Shown here piece by piece: positions 25,174 to 33,363 of a stretch of 64,000 nt of DNA. How positions within the stretch are numbered: the first letter of the stretch is position 1; each line of letters begins with the position of its first letter. The position numbers and the translations under genes were made by a program. The notes under the pieces were generated by a model that was not told the DNA's origin, searched no databases, and worked only from the letters and a program-made list of their open reading frames with translations. Source of the DNA: JBNARI01 sp049718765 (GTDB lineage: Bacteria > Bacillota > Sulfobacillia > DUMF01); assembly GCA_049718765.1 (NCBI GenBank), contig JBNARI010000005.1, positions 21,234 to 85,233 on the forward strand. Direction: 5' to 3'.

Positions 25174-26425
25174 CTAAATCCCACCCTCACCACCGTTACC
25201 ATCCACCGGCCCAATGGCCGCCAGTGCGAGCCTGCCGTTGCCGAAAAGCATTCCAGCTACCCGTCGCACATCTTCCAGGGTTACGCTCTCCAACCGGCGG
25301 ATTACTTCCTCAATCCCCACAACCCTGCCTAATGCCAGCTCAGACCTACCAAGCCTGATCATTCGCGAACTGGTGCTTTCCAGGGCCAGCACCACGCTGC
25401 CTTTAGCCTGGCTTTTGGCATGCCTTAGCTCTTCCCAGCTGATGCCGTCCGAAGCGATCGTTCTGAGGTGTTTCAGTACGAGTTCTACAACGTACGCAGC
25501 GTTCTTAGGACTGACGCCTGCATACACCCCAAACAGGCCCGCATCTGAAAAGGAAGCCTGATAGGAATAAATGGAATATGCCAAGCCCTTTTCTTCTCGG
25601 ATCTCTTGGAACAGCCTAGAACTTGCGCCGCCCCCCAACGCGGAGCTTATCACGTGAAGTACGTAGCTCTCCGGATGCTCCACGGGGAAGCCAGGAGCGC
25701 CAAGACAAATGTGTACCTGTTCCGTTTGCTTCGTCTTCACTTTCCTCTCTAGTCGGGTCACTGGGGGATCAAAGGTCCTTGGGCGTCTGCCCGTAGGCTT
25801 CCAATCCCCAAAGTACCTGTGAACCAGTTCTATCACTTGCTCGTGAGTTGTGTTTCCGGCCACCGCAAGCACAGCGTTGTCAGGCGCATATGTAGCGCTA
25901 TAGTAGTCCAGAATCTGGTTTCGGCCAATGGCCGTGATAGTGTCCCGTTCTCCAAGCACGCTTCTGCCAAGCGGATGGTCTGCCCAGCACGCCTCAAGCA
26001 AGAGGTCATGCACCTGCTCGTCGGGGGTGTCCTCGTACATGGCTATCTCCTCAAGGATAACTCCTCTTTCCATTTCAATGTGCTCAGGCTTGAACGTTGG
26101 CTCCATAAGCATGTCGGCAAGCACGTCGAAAGCAATGGGCAAATGCTCATCCAACACCTTGGCGTAAAAGCAAGTGCTTTCCTTGGTGGTAAAAGCGTTG
26201 AGCTGCCCCCCCAACGCTTTCCACCTCAAGGGCAATTTGACGGGCCGATCGCCGTCGCGTCCCCTTGAATAAAAGGTGCTCAATGAAGTGAGTTATCCCG
26301 CCCAACCCTTCGGGTTCGTGGCGGGATCCAGCACCCACCCATATTCCAACTGAAACAGATCTAACGAACGGTATGCTTTCGGTGACAACTCGCATACCGC
26401 CAGGCCCAATCTCCTTGGTTACCAA
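25174..26425 (-). CDS. M16 zinc metallopeptidase (processing-peptidase type), frameshifted
   Basis: Two overlapping frames form one gene. From TTG 26425 (after GGGAGGCG) I read VTESIPFVRSVSVGIWVGAG, the inverted zinc site HFIEHLLFKG (HxxEH) and RQIALEVESVGG. At 26206-26212 a run of seven G shifts the frame by one base. Homology continues as LNAFTTKESTCFYAKVLDEH, EMERGVILEEIAMYEDTPDE (third zinc ligand Glu) and SSRLFQEIREEKGLAYSIYS, to the end at 25174. Total is about 417 codons, normal for the family. With six G the frame is whole, so this is either an assembly error, a slippage-prone site or a recent mutation. It sits between nfo and dut, with 7-base overlap to nfo. Confidence 0.9.
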
Positions 26426-27267
26426 AGCTTCGCCTCCCTGGCGCGTTTCAACGCCTGTAAGTTCTTGTGGTTCGACGTGTGGTCGTCAACAGGTGTTTCC
26501 AGTATAAAGGGCACGTCCCGTAGCTCGGGCCAGTGAAGCAGTATGCTGAAGGCCGCCAGGCCGATCTTGCCTTCCCCAATGTGCTGGTGCCTGTCAAGCC
26601 TCGAACCCAGCTCGCCCACAGAGTCGTTGGCATGGACCAGCTTGAGTCCGGCAATCCCCACAGCACTGTCTATTTCGCCTAGAAGCCGCTCCACACCTTC
26701 GGGGTTCCTGATCTCGTATCCAGCAGCGAACGCGTGACACGTGTCTAGGCATGCACCAACGCTATAGGAGGTAAGCTCTACCACCTTTGAGATCTCGTCC
26801 CAGCGGAAGCCAAGCTCGGCCCCCTGACCTGCACTGTTCTCAAGCAACAGCATCACTTGGCCAACGTCTCCTGCCTGGTCGAAGGCAGCCTGAACCGCCC
26901 GGGCTATCCTCCTGTATGAGTCATTCCCCGATGGCCCATGGCCTATGTGGGTAACCACGTAGGCTGCTCCGAGCTCCTTTGCCCTCACCAGATCCAGGGC
27001 AAGGGTCTCAACAGAGTAACCCCGGGTGCGGTCGTCCTCAGACGCAAGGTTCACGAAATAAGGCACATGCACCACAAGAGGGCCAACAGAGCTAGAGCTC
27101 AGGATGTGGCCCATTTGCTCCACGTCAGAAGGTTCCAGGGATCTCGGTTTGCCTCCCCTGGGACTCCTTGAGAACACCTGTACTGTCTCGCAGCCCAAAG
27201 CCACGGCCTCCCTGGCCATTGCTGCGAACCCCTTGCCAATGGACAAATGGGCACCAACCTTGCTCAT
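26419..27267 (-). CDS. nfo: Deoxyribonuclease IV (endonuclease IV, AP endonuclease)
   Basis: 282 residues, TIM barrel with three-zinc ligands: VGAHLSIGKGFAAMAREAVA, FVNLASEDD (usually NLAS), YVVTHIGHGPSG with the His ligand, MLLLENSAGQGAELG (Glu), VGACLDTCHAFAAGYEI (Asp/His), LKLVHANDSVGELGSRLDRH (His/Asp/His) and FILETPVDD (Glu). It cleaves DNA at abasic sites. The start overlaps the pnp stop (ATGA), and it continues into the M16 gene, so DNA repair, RNA decay and proteolysis share a transcript. Confidence 0.96.
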   Translation of the reverse strand: MSKVGAHLSIGKGFAAMAREAVALGCETVQVFSRSPRGGKPRSLEPSDVEQMGHILSSSSVGPLVVHVPYFVNLASEDDRTRGYSVETLALDLVRAKELGAAYVVTHIGHGPSGNDSYRRIARAVQAAFDQAGDVGQVMLLLENSAGQGAELGFRWDEISKVVELTSYSVGACLDTCHAFAAGYEIRNPEGVERLLGEIDSAVGIAGLKLVHANDSVGELGSRLDRHQHIGEGKIGLAAFSILLHWPELRDVPFILETPVDDHTSNHKNLQALKRAREAKLW

Positions 27268-29435
27268 CTCTTCTTGCCTTCGCTCCTGTAGTCGTGGGGC
27301 CGCTTGGGCGAAGCCTCCTCTGTAGCGCGCTTCCTGGAAAGATTGATCCGGCCCATGTTGTCTATCTCTATCACCTTCACCAAGGTCTCGTCGCCAACGT
27401 TGAGCACATCTTCAACCCGCCTTACTCGTTCCGAGGAAAGTTCCGAAAGCCTCACCAGGCCTTCTTTCCCTGGCAAGATCTCCACGAATGCTCCAAAGTT
27501 GGTTATCCTGGTCACCTTGCCAAGGAACACATCTCCTACTGAGATCTCTTTGGTGAGCGCAGCTATCATCTTGGTAGCTTTCTGAGCTCCCTCTGAATCG
27601 TTGCTGGCAATATAGATCGTGCCGTCTGGCTGAATGTCTATCTTCGTGGATGTCTCGGCAATGATCTTGTTGATCATCTTGCCGCCCGGACCAATCACCT
27701 CGCGGATCTTCTCCGGGTCTATTTGCATAACCACAATCCTGGGCGCCCATCGAGAGAGCTCAGGCCTGGGCTCAGGGATTGCTTCTCTCATCTTGTCCAA
27801 TATGAACAGCCTGGCCTCCCTGGCCTGCTTTAGAGCTCTTTCCAGAATTCCAGCATCCACTCCAGGAATCTTGATGTCCATTTGAAGTGCAGTTATACCT
27901 TCCCTCGTGCCTGCAACTTTGAAGTCCATGTCACCAAGTGCGTCTTCCATTCCTTGAATGTCAGTTAGCACCTCTATGTGGTTGCCTTCCTTAATAAGCC
28001 CCATGGCAATGCCAGCCACTGGCGCCCTGATTGGCACGCCAGCATCCATAAGGGCAAGGGTACTGCCGCACACTGAAGCCATGGACGTTGAGCCGTTGGA
28101 CTCTAGCACGTCTGACACAACCCTGATGGTGTAAGGGAAACTGGACTCGGGGGGTATAACCGGAAGCAAGGCGCGCTCCGCCAGGGCGCCATGACCGATC
28201 TCCCGCCTGCCAGGTCCCCTGAGAGTACGCACTTCGCCCACTGTGAAAGGCGGCATGTTGTAATGGTGGATATAGCGCTTGTACTCCTCCACGTACACGG
28301 TATCAAGCTCCTGCACTTCGGAGAAGGCCCCCAAGGTAGCAACGCTCAGCACTTGGGTTTGGCCCCTAGTGAACAGCGCAGACCCGTGAGTCCTAGCCAG
28401 GACCCCAACTTCGCAATGGATTGGGCGTATCTGCTCTGGGGAGCGACCATCAGGCCTGACTTTATCCTTTATTATTGCCGTCCTGACAAGGGACTTTAGC
28501 ACAGATTTCAGGGCTGCCAGGGTCTCTAACTCCTTCTCTGGGAACCTTTCTGCCATAACTTCCAGGGTGCGTTTCTCGATCTCATCTATCGCCGCCTCCC
28601 GCGCCAGCTTGTCAGGGGCTTTGAGCGCCTGGGCCAGGGGCTCTTCCGCAAACTGCTTCACCGCATCGTATAGTTCTGGCGGCACCTCGAACACTGGGAA
28701 CTTGGCCTTGGGCTTTCCCACTGCCGCCTGGATCTGCTCTTGGAACTCCACCAGGCGCTTAATTTCCTCGTGGCCCAGCATGATGGCTTCGATCATGGTG
28801 GACTCGGGCACTTGGTCAGCGCCAGCTTCTACCATTAACACTGCATTTTTGGTGCCAGCAACGGTCAACTTGAGCTGGCTCTTAGCCGCCTGCTCCTGGG
28901 TTGGGTTGACCACAAGCTTCCCGTCAACCAACCCAACCTCCACCGCGCCGATGGGCCCGCCGAAAGGAATTTCTGAGATGGCCAACGCGGTTGAAGCGCC
29001 GAGGATACCTGCAATTTCTGGTGGGTTATCATGGTCCACAGAAAGTATGGTGATAATGATCTGTACGTCGTTCCTGAAACCTTCAGGAAACAGGGGTCGC
29101 AGGGGCCTGTCAGTGAGGCGCGCCATAAGTATGGCCTTTTCAGGAGGGCGCCCCTCCCTGCGGGTCCAGCTTCCTGGAATCCGCCCCACAGCGTACAGCC
29201 TTTCCTCCACGTCCACCGTCAGCGGAAAGAAATCTACTCCCTCTCGGGGCTCCGGAGCACAACAACACGTCACAAGCACATTTGTGTCCCCATACCGCAC
29301 CAATGCGGCACCGGCAGCCTGTTTGGCCATCTTGCCCACTTCAATCACAAGCCTGCGACCGCTCAGCGGGTACTCGAAAGTGCGGTACCCTGGGAACAGC
29401 AAAGCCGAACTACCACCCGAACTTAGCAGGTTCAC
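27264..29435 (-). CDS. pnp: Polyribonucleotide nucleotidyltransferase (PNPase)
   Basis: The frame extends to 29495, but the extra residues overlap a hairpin. GTG 29435 behind AGGAGGGA gives about 723 residues. Order: RNase PH domain 1 (FEYPLSGRRLVIEVGKMAKQ, GDTNVLVTCC), helical linker, RNase PH domain 2 (GRSPEQIRPIHCEVGVLART, THGSALFTRGQTQVLSVATL, GDMDFKVAGTREGITALQMD), KH (VIGPGGKMINKIIAETSTKI) and S1 (VGDVFLGKVTRITNFGAFVE). It degrades RNA phosphorolytically from the 3' end. It follows rpsO, the classical order. Confidence 0.97.
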   Translation of the reverse strand: MNLLSSGGSSALLFPGYRTFEYPLSGRRLVIEVGKMAKQAAGAALVRYGDTNVLVTCCCAPEPREGVDFFPLTVDVEERLYAVGRIPGSWTRREGRPPEKAILMARLTDRPLRPLFPEGFRNDVQIIITILSVDHDNPPEIAGILGASTALAISEIPFGGPIGAVEVGLVDGKLVVNPTQEQAAKSQLKLTVAGTKNAVLMVEAGADQVPESTMIEAIMLGHEEIKRLVEFQEQIQAAVGKPKAKFPVFEVPPELYDAVKQFAEEPLAQALKAPDKLAREAAIDEIEKRTLEVMAERFPEKELETLAALKSVLKSLVRTAIIKDKVRPDGRSPEQIRPIHCEVGVLARTHGSALFTRGQTQVLSVATLGAFSEVQELDTVYVEEYKRYIHHYNMPPFTVGEVRTLRGPGRREIGHGALAERALLPVIPPESSFPYTIRVVSDVLESNGSTSMASVCGSTLALMDAGVPIRAPVAGIAMGLIKEGNHIEVLTDIQGMEDALGDMDFKVAGTREGITALQMDIKIPGVDAGILERALKQAREARLFILDKMREAIPEPRPELSRWAPRIVVMQIDPEKIREVIGPGGKMINKIIAETSTKIDIQPDGTIYIASNDSEGAQKATKMIAALTKEISVGDVFLGKVTRITNFGAFVEILPGKEGLVRLSELSSERVRRVEDVLNVGDETLVKVIEIDNMGRINLSRKRATEEASPKRPHDYRSEGKKR

Positions 29436-29470
29436 TACGAGACTCCCTCCTGACCCCCATCTGGCAAAAC

Positions 29471-29489
29471 GCGCTCCTCTCGGGAGCGC
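29471..29489 (-). terminator. rpsO-pnp intercistronic hairpin
   Basis: A perfect 7-bp stem GCGCTCC/GGAGCGC with a 5-base loop lies between rpsO and pnp and is followed on the minus strand by GTTTTGCC. It can act as a leaky terminator or mRNA-processing site. In other bacteria the equivalent position holds the site for pnp mRNA autocontrol, which I infer may apply here. Confidence 0.6.
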
Positions 29490-29507
29490 TTCCATTTCAA
29501 CCTGTTG

Positions 29508-29771
29508 CTACTTGCGCAATCCAAGCCTTTCCACCACCTGAGCGTAACGCTCGGGTTCAGTCCTCTCCAGGTATTGGAGCAGCGCGCGTCTGTGGCCCAC
29601 CATCTTAAGCAATCCCCTTCTGGAATGGAAATCCTTCCTGTGTACCTTAAGGTGTTCAGTTAGCTGCTCAATGCGCGCCGTAAGTAAAGCTATCTGCACC
29701 TCGGGCGACCCAGTGTCTTGAGGATGCCTCTGAAAGGACTGTATGATTTCCTTCTTGTTGGCAACTGCCAA
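29508..29771 (-). CDS. rpsO: 30S ribosomal protein S15
   Basis: 87 residues, the expected length. Text-book S15 segments: KKEIIQSFQRHPQDTGSPEV, QIALLTARIEQLTEHLKVHR, KDFHSRRGLLKMVGHRRALL and YLERTEPERYAQVVERLGLR. It binds 16S rRNA helices 20-22 early in 30S assembly. The start is TTG 29771 with GGAGGTG upstream. Its own promoter and a structured leader precede it. Confidence 0.97.
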   Translation of the reverse strand: MAVANKKEIIQSFQRHPQDTGSPEVQIALLTARIEQLTEHLKVHRKDFHSRRGLLKMVGHRRALLQYLERTEPERYAQVVERLGLRK

Positions 29772-29803
29772 GTGCTACACCTCCATACGTTATTTATTCT
29801 ACT

Positions 29804-29850
29804 CGCTTGCCAAGAAAGTCGTTGGAGGCACTCGGCTTTCCTCGCAAGCG
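29804..29850 (-). promoter_or_regulatory. Structured leader of rpsO (possible S15 autoregulatory RNA)
   Basis: Arms CGCTTGC (29804-29810) and GCAAGCG (29844-29850) pair perfectly, and the inner segments AAGAAAG and CTTTC can extend the stem. The hairpin lies between the -10 box and the start codon of rpsO. S15 controls its own mRNA in several bacteria through unrelated structures, so a regulatory role is plausible but inferred. Confidence 0.45.
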
Positions 29851-29863
29851 TTGTCACTGCTTG

Positions 29864-29892
29864 ATTCTACCATACGGGACTTGCGGTGTGAA
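29864..29892 (-). promoter_or_regulatory. Sigma-A-type promoter of rpsO-pnp
   Basis: On the minus strand TTCACA (-35, 29887-29892) is separated by exactly 17 bases from TAGAAT (-10, 29864-29869). It lies in the gap between the ribF stop and rpsO. Confidence 0.65.
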
Positions 29893-29903
29893 CAGCAACA
29901 ACT

Positions 29904-30833
29904 TTAGCTCGAGCTGGAATAAAGCTTGTTGACCACAGCTATGTCGTGCTGAATTTGCCTTGCCAGAGCCCCAGCGTCGGCAAAAGCACGTTGCGGTCTC
30001 AGCCACTTCTTGAAACGCACTTCCACTGGAGTCCCGTAAAGCCAACCAGAGAAGCCGAGCACATGCACCTCCAGCAGTTCTGCGTTGGACCTAAACGTTG
30101 GCCTGGGTCCAAAGTTGGCCACCCCCAGCCATTTTCCTCCACTGACCATCACTTCCACCGCATAAACGCCCCTGCGGGGCATAGTGATACCCTCAGGCCA
30201 TATTAGGTTGGCTGTTGGGAAACCAATGGTCCTGCCCCTGCCGTCTCCCTCTTCGACCCTAGCTTCAACGCTAAAGGGCCTTCCAAGAAACTTTTCCGCA
30301 CAATCCATTTGCCCACGCTTTATCAAATCCCTCACCAAACTGCTGGACACCACTTGCCCGTCAGCCACTACGGGCTCAACAACGTGAACTGAGATGCCTT
30401 TGGAGGAGCACAGCCTCATCAAGTCTCTGGCTGTGCCCGCAGCCCCACACCCAAAGGTGAAATTGAATCCAACAAACACTGCTGCTGCATTGAGCTCCCC
30501 TGCCACAACTTGGTCCACAAACCCTTCTGGGGTCATGCTCCCAAGCTGCTGGTCGAATTCCCTCACGCACACCAAGTCAACCCCCAGGCCCCTCAAGAGC
30601 TCTACCCTTTTCTCCAGAGTGGTTATCCTCTCCACCTTACGCTTTGGACTAAGCACTTCCAGAGGGTGGGGGTCGAAGGTGAGCACCAAGCTCTTTAGGC
30701 GCTGCTGCCGGGAGTACTCCACCAGCCGCCTGATGATCTCTTGGTGACCAACATGCACCCCGTCAAAGAAACCTATTGCCAACGCACATTCAGCCCCGGC
30801 CGCAACCACCTGCACACCTCCGCACAGCTTCAT
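29904..30833 (-). CDS. ribF: Bifunctional riboflavin kinase / FAD synthetase
   Basis: The open frame starts at 30908, but ATG 30833, overlapping the truB stop as ATGA, gives 309 residues, the usual size. The N-terminal nucleotidyltransferase has ALAIGFFDGVHVGHQEIIRR (HxGH), LVLTFDPHPLEVLSP and VFVGFNFTFGCGAAGT. The C-terminal riboflavin kinase has GRTIGFPTANLIWPEG and RGVYAVEVMVSGGKWLGVAN. It makes FMN and FAD. The gene closes the rimP-to-ribF operon. Confidence 0.96.
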   Translation of the reverse strand: MKLCGGVQVVAAGAECALAIGFFDGVHVGHQEIIRRLVEYSRQQRLKSLVLTFDPHPLEVLSPKRKVERITTLEKRVELLRGLGVDLVCVREFDQQLGSMTPEGFVDQVVAGELNAAAVFVGFNFTFGCGAAGTARDLMRLCSSKGISVHVVEPVVADGQVVSSSLVRDLIKRGQMDCAEKFLGRPFSVEARVEEGDGRGRTIGFPTANLIWPEGITMPRRGVYAVEVMVSGGKWLGVANFGPRPTFRSNAELLEVHVLGFSGWLYGTPVEVRFKKWLRPQRAFADAGALARQIQHDIAVVNKLYSSSS

Positions 30834-31726
30834 GATAGTACCTTTTCCACTCGAATCATTCCCTTGCAGACAACTCCAATGGCGAATACCTCGCCACCCT
30901 CCCCGCACAGCAGCACACTGGTCCCATCAGGGAAGTCAACCCGGGCGCGCGGCGAGTTGCCGTTCCGGACCCTCCTGGTGTCGTCAGCGTGCAAAAGCAC
31001 CCGTGGCATGTATTGTAGGGCCGAGTCAATGCCCACCAGGTAACCCCTGAGGCCAGTGCCAGGAAGGCAGGCTTCAAGCTCTTCTAATGGCACCGACTGG
31101 TCCACGTGGAAGTCACCCACAGCCACCCGTACCAGGAACGACACAAACCCACCGCATCCAAGCTCCTCTCCAAGGTCGCGGCACAGGCTTCGCACGTAAG
31201 TGCCACTGGAACATCGAATCTGAAAAACCCCTCTGGCAAAACGGCCTGGAAGGAAACTGAGCAGTTGGAACTGATCCACCCTTACCAAGCGCGTAGGCAA
31301 CTCAGCCTGCTGGCCCCTGCGAGCAAGGCGGTACGACCTTTCCCCTTCAACAGAAACCGCACTGAAAACTGGGGGCTTTTGTGAGAAGACCCCCCTGAAG
31401 AGTCCCAGTTTTTCCTGTACGTGCTCCTCAGTCAAGCCTTCTGCCCCAGGTGCATACAGCACCTTCCCCTTCACGTCATCGGTGTCGGTGCGCGCCCCAA
31501 AGGTAAACTCAGCGCGGTAAACCTTGTCCAAGTTGCTCACATAATCTGCCAGCCTCGTAGCACGCCCAAGGCACAAAACGAGCACCCCTGTTGCCGCTGG
31601 GTCCAGGGTGCCCGTATGCCCGACTTTGGTACCAGGAGGCGCAAGCTTGCGCACCTTAGCAACGACCTGGTGTGAGGTAAGTCCCACTGGTTTGAGCACG
31701 TTTATGAACCCGCTGAGTCCTTTCAT
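30830..31726 (-). CDS. truB: tRNA pseudouridine(55) synthase
   Basis: 298 residues. GFINVLKPVGLTSHQVVAKV, VGHTGTLDPAATGVLVLCLG with the catalytic Asp, YVSNLDKVYRAEFTFGARTD, QKPPVFSAVSVEGERSYRLA and IRCSSGTYVRSLCRDLGEEL define TruB, followed by a PUA-like C-terminus. It modifies U55 in the T-loop of tRNAs. Overlaps both neighbours by four bases (nrnA upstream, ribF downstream). Confidence 0.96.
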   Translation of the reverse strand: MKGLSGFINVLKPVGLTSHQVVAKVRKLAPPGTKVGHTGTLDPAATGVLVLCLGRATRLADYVSNLDKVYRAEFTFGARTDTDDVKGKVLYAPGAEGLTEEHVQEKLGLFRGVFSQKPPVFSAVSVEGERSYRLARRGQQAELPTRLVRVDQFQLLSFLPGRFARGVFQIRCSSGTYVRSLCRDLGEELGCGGFVSFLVRVAVGDFHVDQSVPLEELEACLPGTGLRGYLVGIDSALQYMPRVLLHADDTRRVRNGNSPRARVDFPDGTSVLLCGEGGEVFAIGVVCKGMIRVEKVLS

Positions 31727-32718
31727 AATCCCAAGACTGCAGCCACCCTGTCCACCACCACCCTCACCACGTGTTCCAACTTTTGGCTGGTAATGGTACA
31801 GCCTGAAGCTCTAGGGTGGCCACCACCACCGAACTCCTCCGCCAGCTTGGCCACATCCACGTGCTTGCGGGAGCGAAAACCTACTTTAATTGAACCACCG
31901 GGCGTTTCCCGGAAAACAATCCCCACTTCCACCCCTCTAACAGACCTGGCGTAGTTCACAAGACCCTCTGATTCTTCCTCGGAGGCCCCTACTTTAGCCA
32001 TCTCGTCCAAACTCAGGGTTATCCACGCAATCTTGCCACTCGGGTGGAGCTGCAGGTTGCCCAAAGCTACCCCCAGCAGTCTGAGGCTGCTTACTGACTT
32101 AGTTTCATACACATGTTCCGAAACCTCGTCGGGCTTGGCTCCGCTTTTGACTAGCTCTGATGCCACTTCAAGGCAGCGGGCAGTTGTGTTGGAATAGCGG
32201 AAACTGCCCGTGTCTGTGCATACCGCAGTGTAAAGACAAGTGGCAACTGCTGGAGAAAGCTCACAGCCCATGGCCTTTATTAGGTAGAAAACCATTTCCC
32301 CCACCGACGAGGCAGTCGTGTCTACCCACCATATGTGGCCGAACCGCGTATTGGAAACGTGGTGATCGATGTTAATCACAGTATGTGCAACCTGCAGAAG
32401 CTCCTCGCTTCCACGGCTTCTGGACATTTCGCCACAGTCGACCAGCACCGCGCAGCACCCCCGCGCGAATCCCAGGGGCACCTCCTCCGGCAAAAGCACT
32501 TCGGCTGCACCAGGCAGAAACCTGTACACTTCGGGAACCCCGTCTGCAGAAACCACAAACACCTGTTTACCTACCTGCCTGAGAACGGCAGCCAAAGCTA
32601 AAGAGCTTCCAATGGTATCACCGTCGGGCACCTCATGGGTGAAAACCAGAAACCGGGTGTTTTTTGCAATTTCCTCCACTATTTCCCGAATATACGTGGC
32701 ATCAAGAGGTGCTGGCAT
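31723..32718 (-). CDS. nrnA: DHH phosphoesterase NrnA (nanoRNase/pAp phosphatase)
   Basis: 331 residues. DHH domain motifs: FTHEVPDGDTIGSSLALAAV, VLVDCGEMSRSRGSEEL and VINIDHHVSNTRFGHIWWVD, then YTAVCTDTGSFRYSNTT. The DHHA1 substrate domain ends with EFGGGGHPRASGCTI. It degrades very short RNAs and dephosphorylates 3'-phosphoadenosine 5'-phosphate. Its start overlaps the rbfA end by 17 bases. Confidence 0.95.
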   Translation of the reverse strand: MPAPLDATYIREIVEEIAKNTRFLVFTHEVPDGDTIGSSLALAAVLRQVGKQVFVVSADGVPEVYRFLPGAAEVLLPEEVPLGFARGCCAVLVDCGEMSRSRGSEELLQVAHTVINIDHHVSNTRFGHIWWVDTTASSVGEMVFYLIKAMGCELSPAVATCLYTAVCTDTGSFRYSNTTARCLEVASELVKSGAKPDEVSEHVYETKSVSSLRLLGVALGNLQLHPSGKIAWITLSLDEMAKVGASEEESEGLVNYARSVRGVEVGIVFRETPGGSIKVGFRSRKHVDVAKLAEEFGGGGHPRASGCTITSQKLEHVVRVVVDRVAAVLGL

Positions 32719-33061
32719 TCTGATCTCCCTTTATTTGGTTGAGTATCTTGGATATTTCCACACCCTTTTCAATGGATTCATCCAGCTTGAACGAGATTTC
32801 CGGGGCATGGTAAATGCCCAGACGCCTAGTCACCTCGCTGCGAATGAAACCACAAGCACTTTTCAGCCCTTCCATAGTCTTTTTCTTTTGCTCATCTCCT
32901 CCCAGGACGCTCACAAACACCTTGGCGTGAGCCAAATCGCTGGAAAGCTCAACTCTAGTCACGCTGCAAAAGCCAATCCTGGGATCCTTCAGTTCCCGCT
33001 GGATCATTAGGGATATTTCTTCCTTCATGGCTTCAGCGAGTCTCTCCGCACGCATGGCCAT
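32702..33061 (-). CDS. rbfA: Ribosome-binding factor A
   Basis: 119 residues, normal length. RAERLAEAMKEEISLMIQRE, LKDPRIGFCSVTRVELSSDL, AKVFVSVLGGDE and CGFIRSEVTRRLGIYHAPEI followed by F.LDESIEKG are RbfA signatures (KH-like fold). It assists 16S rRNA 5'-end maturation of the 30S subunit. Located in the nusA-infB operon, 14 bases after ylxP. Confidence 0.96.
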   Translation of the reverse strand: MAMRAERLAEAMKEEISLMIQRELKDPRIGFCSVTRVELSSDLAHAKVFVSVLGGDEQKKKTMEGLKSACGFIRSEVTRRLGIYHAPEISFKLDESIEKGVEISKILNQIKGDQNASTS

Positions 33062-33075
33062 AGGTTATCCCCCGC

Positions 33076-33363
33076 TTAAACTATTCTAATGTTGTAGCTT
33101 GCAACATCGCCGTCGTGATTGTGCTCAATCCATTTTAGGACGTCTTCCAGAACCTGCTGTAACAGTTGCTTGTCACTGGATACAGTTGCTACGCCCAACG
33201 CACTCAGGCTGTAAGAGTCCAGATAGCCCACTTCGGCCACCCCAACGTTGTACCTGTGCCTGATTCTGTCCAGCAGGCTCTTGACGACCCTTCTCTTACC
33301 CTTCAGTGACTCGTTACACGGAATCGTGATTATTACTTCCAGGCTCCCTATGAACAACCTCAA
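33076..33363 (-). CDS. ylxP: YlxP family protein (DUF503)
   Basis: 95 residues, family length. Starts MRLFIGSLEVIITIPCNESL, then KGKRRVVKSLLDRIRHRYNV, GVAEVGYLDSYSLSALGVAT and a C-terminal helix. DUF503 proteins accompany infB and rbfA in Bacillota and are thought to help ribosome assembly or translation, but the activity is unknown. It starts directly after the infB stop. Confidence 0.93.
   Translation of the reverse strand: MRLFIGSLEVIITIPCNESLKGKRRVVKSLLDRIRHRYNVGVAEVGYLDSYSLSALGVATVSSDKQLLQQVLEDVLKWIEHNHDGDVASYNIRIV

Noticed and set aside
28567..29541. 324-codon open frame on the plus strand.
   Set aside because: Antisense shadow of pnp; Ser/Thr-rich with no domain.
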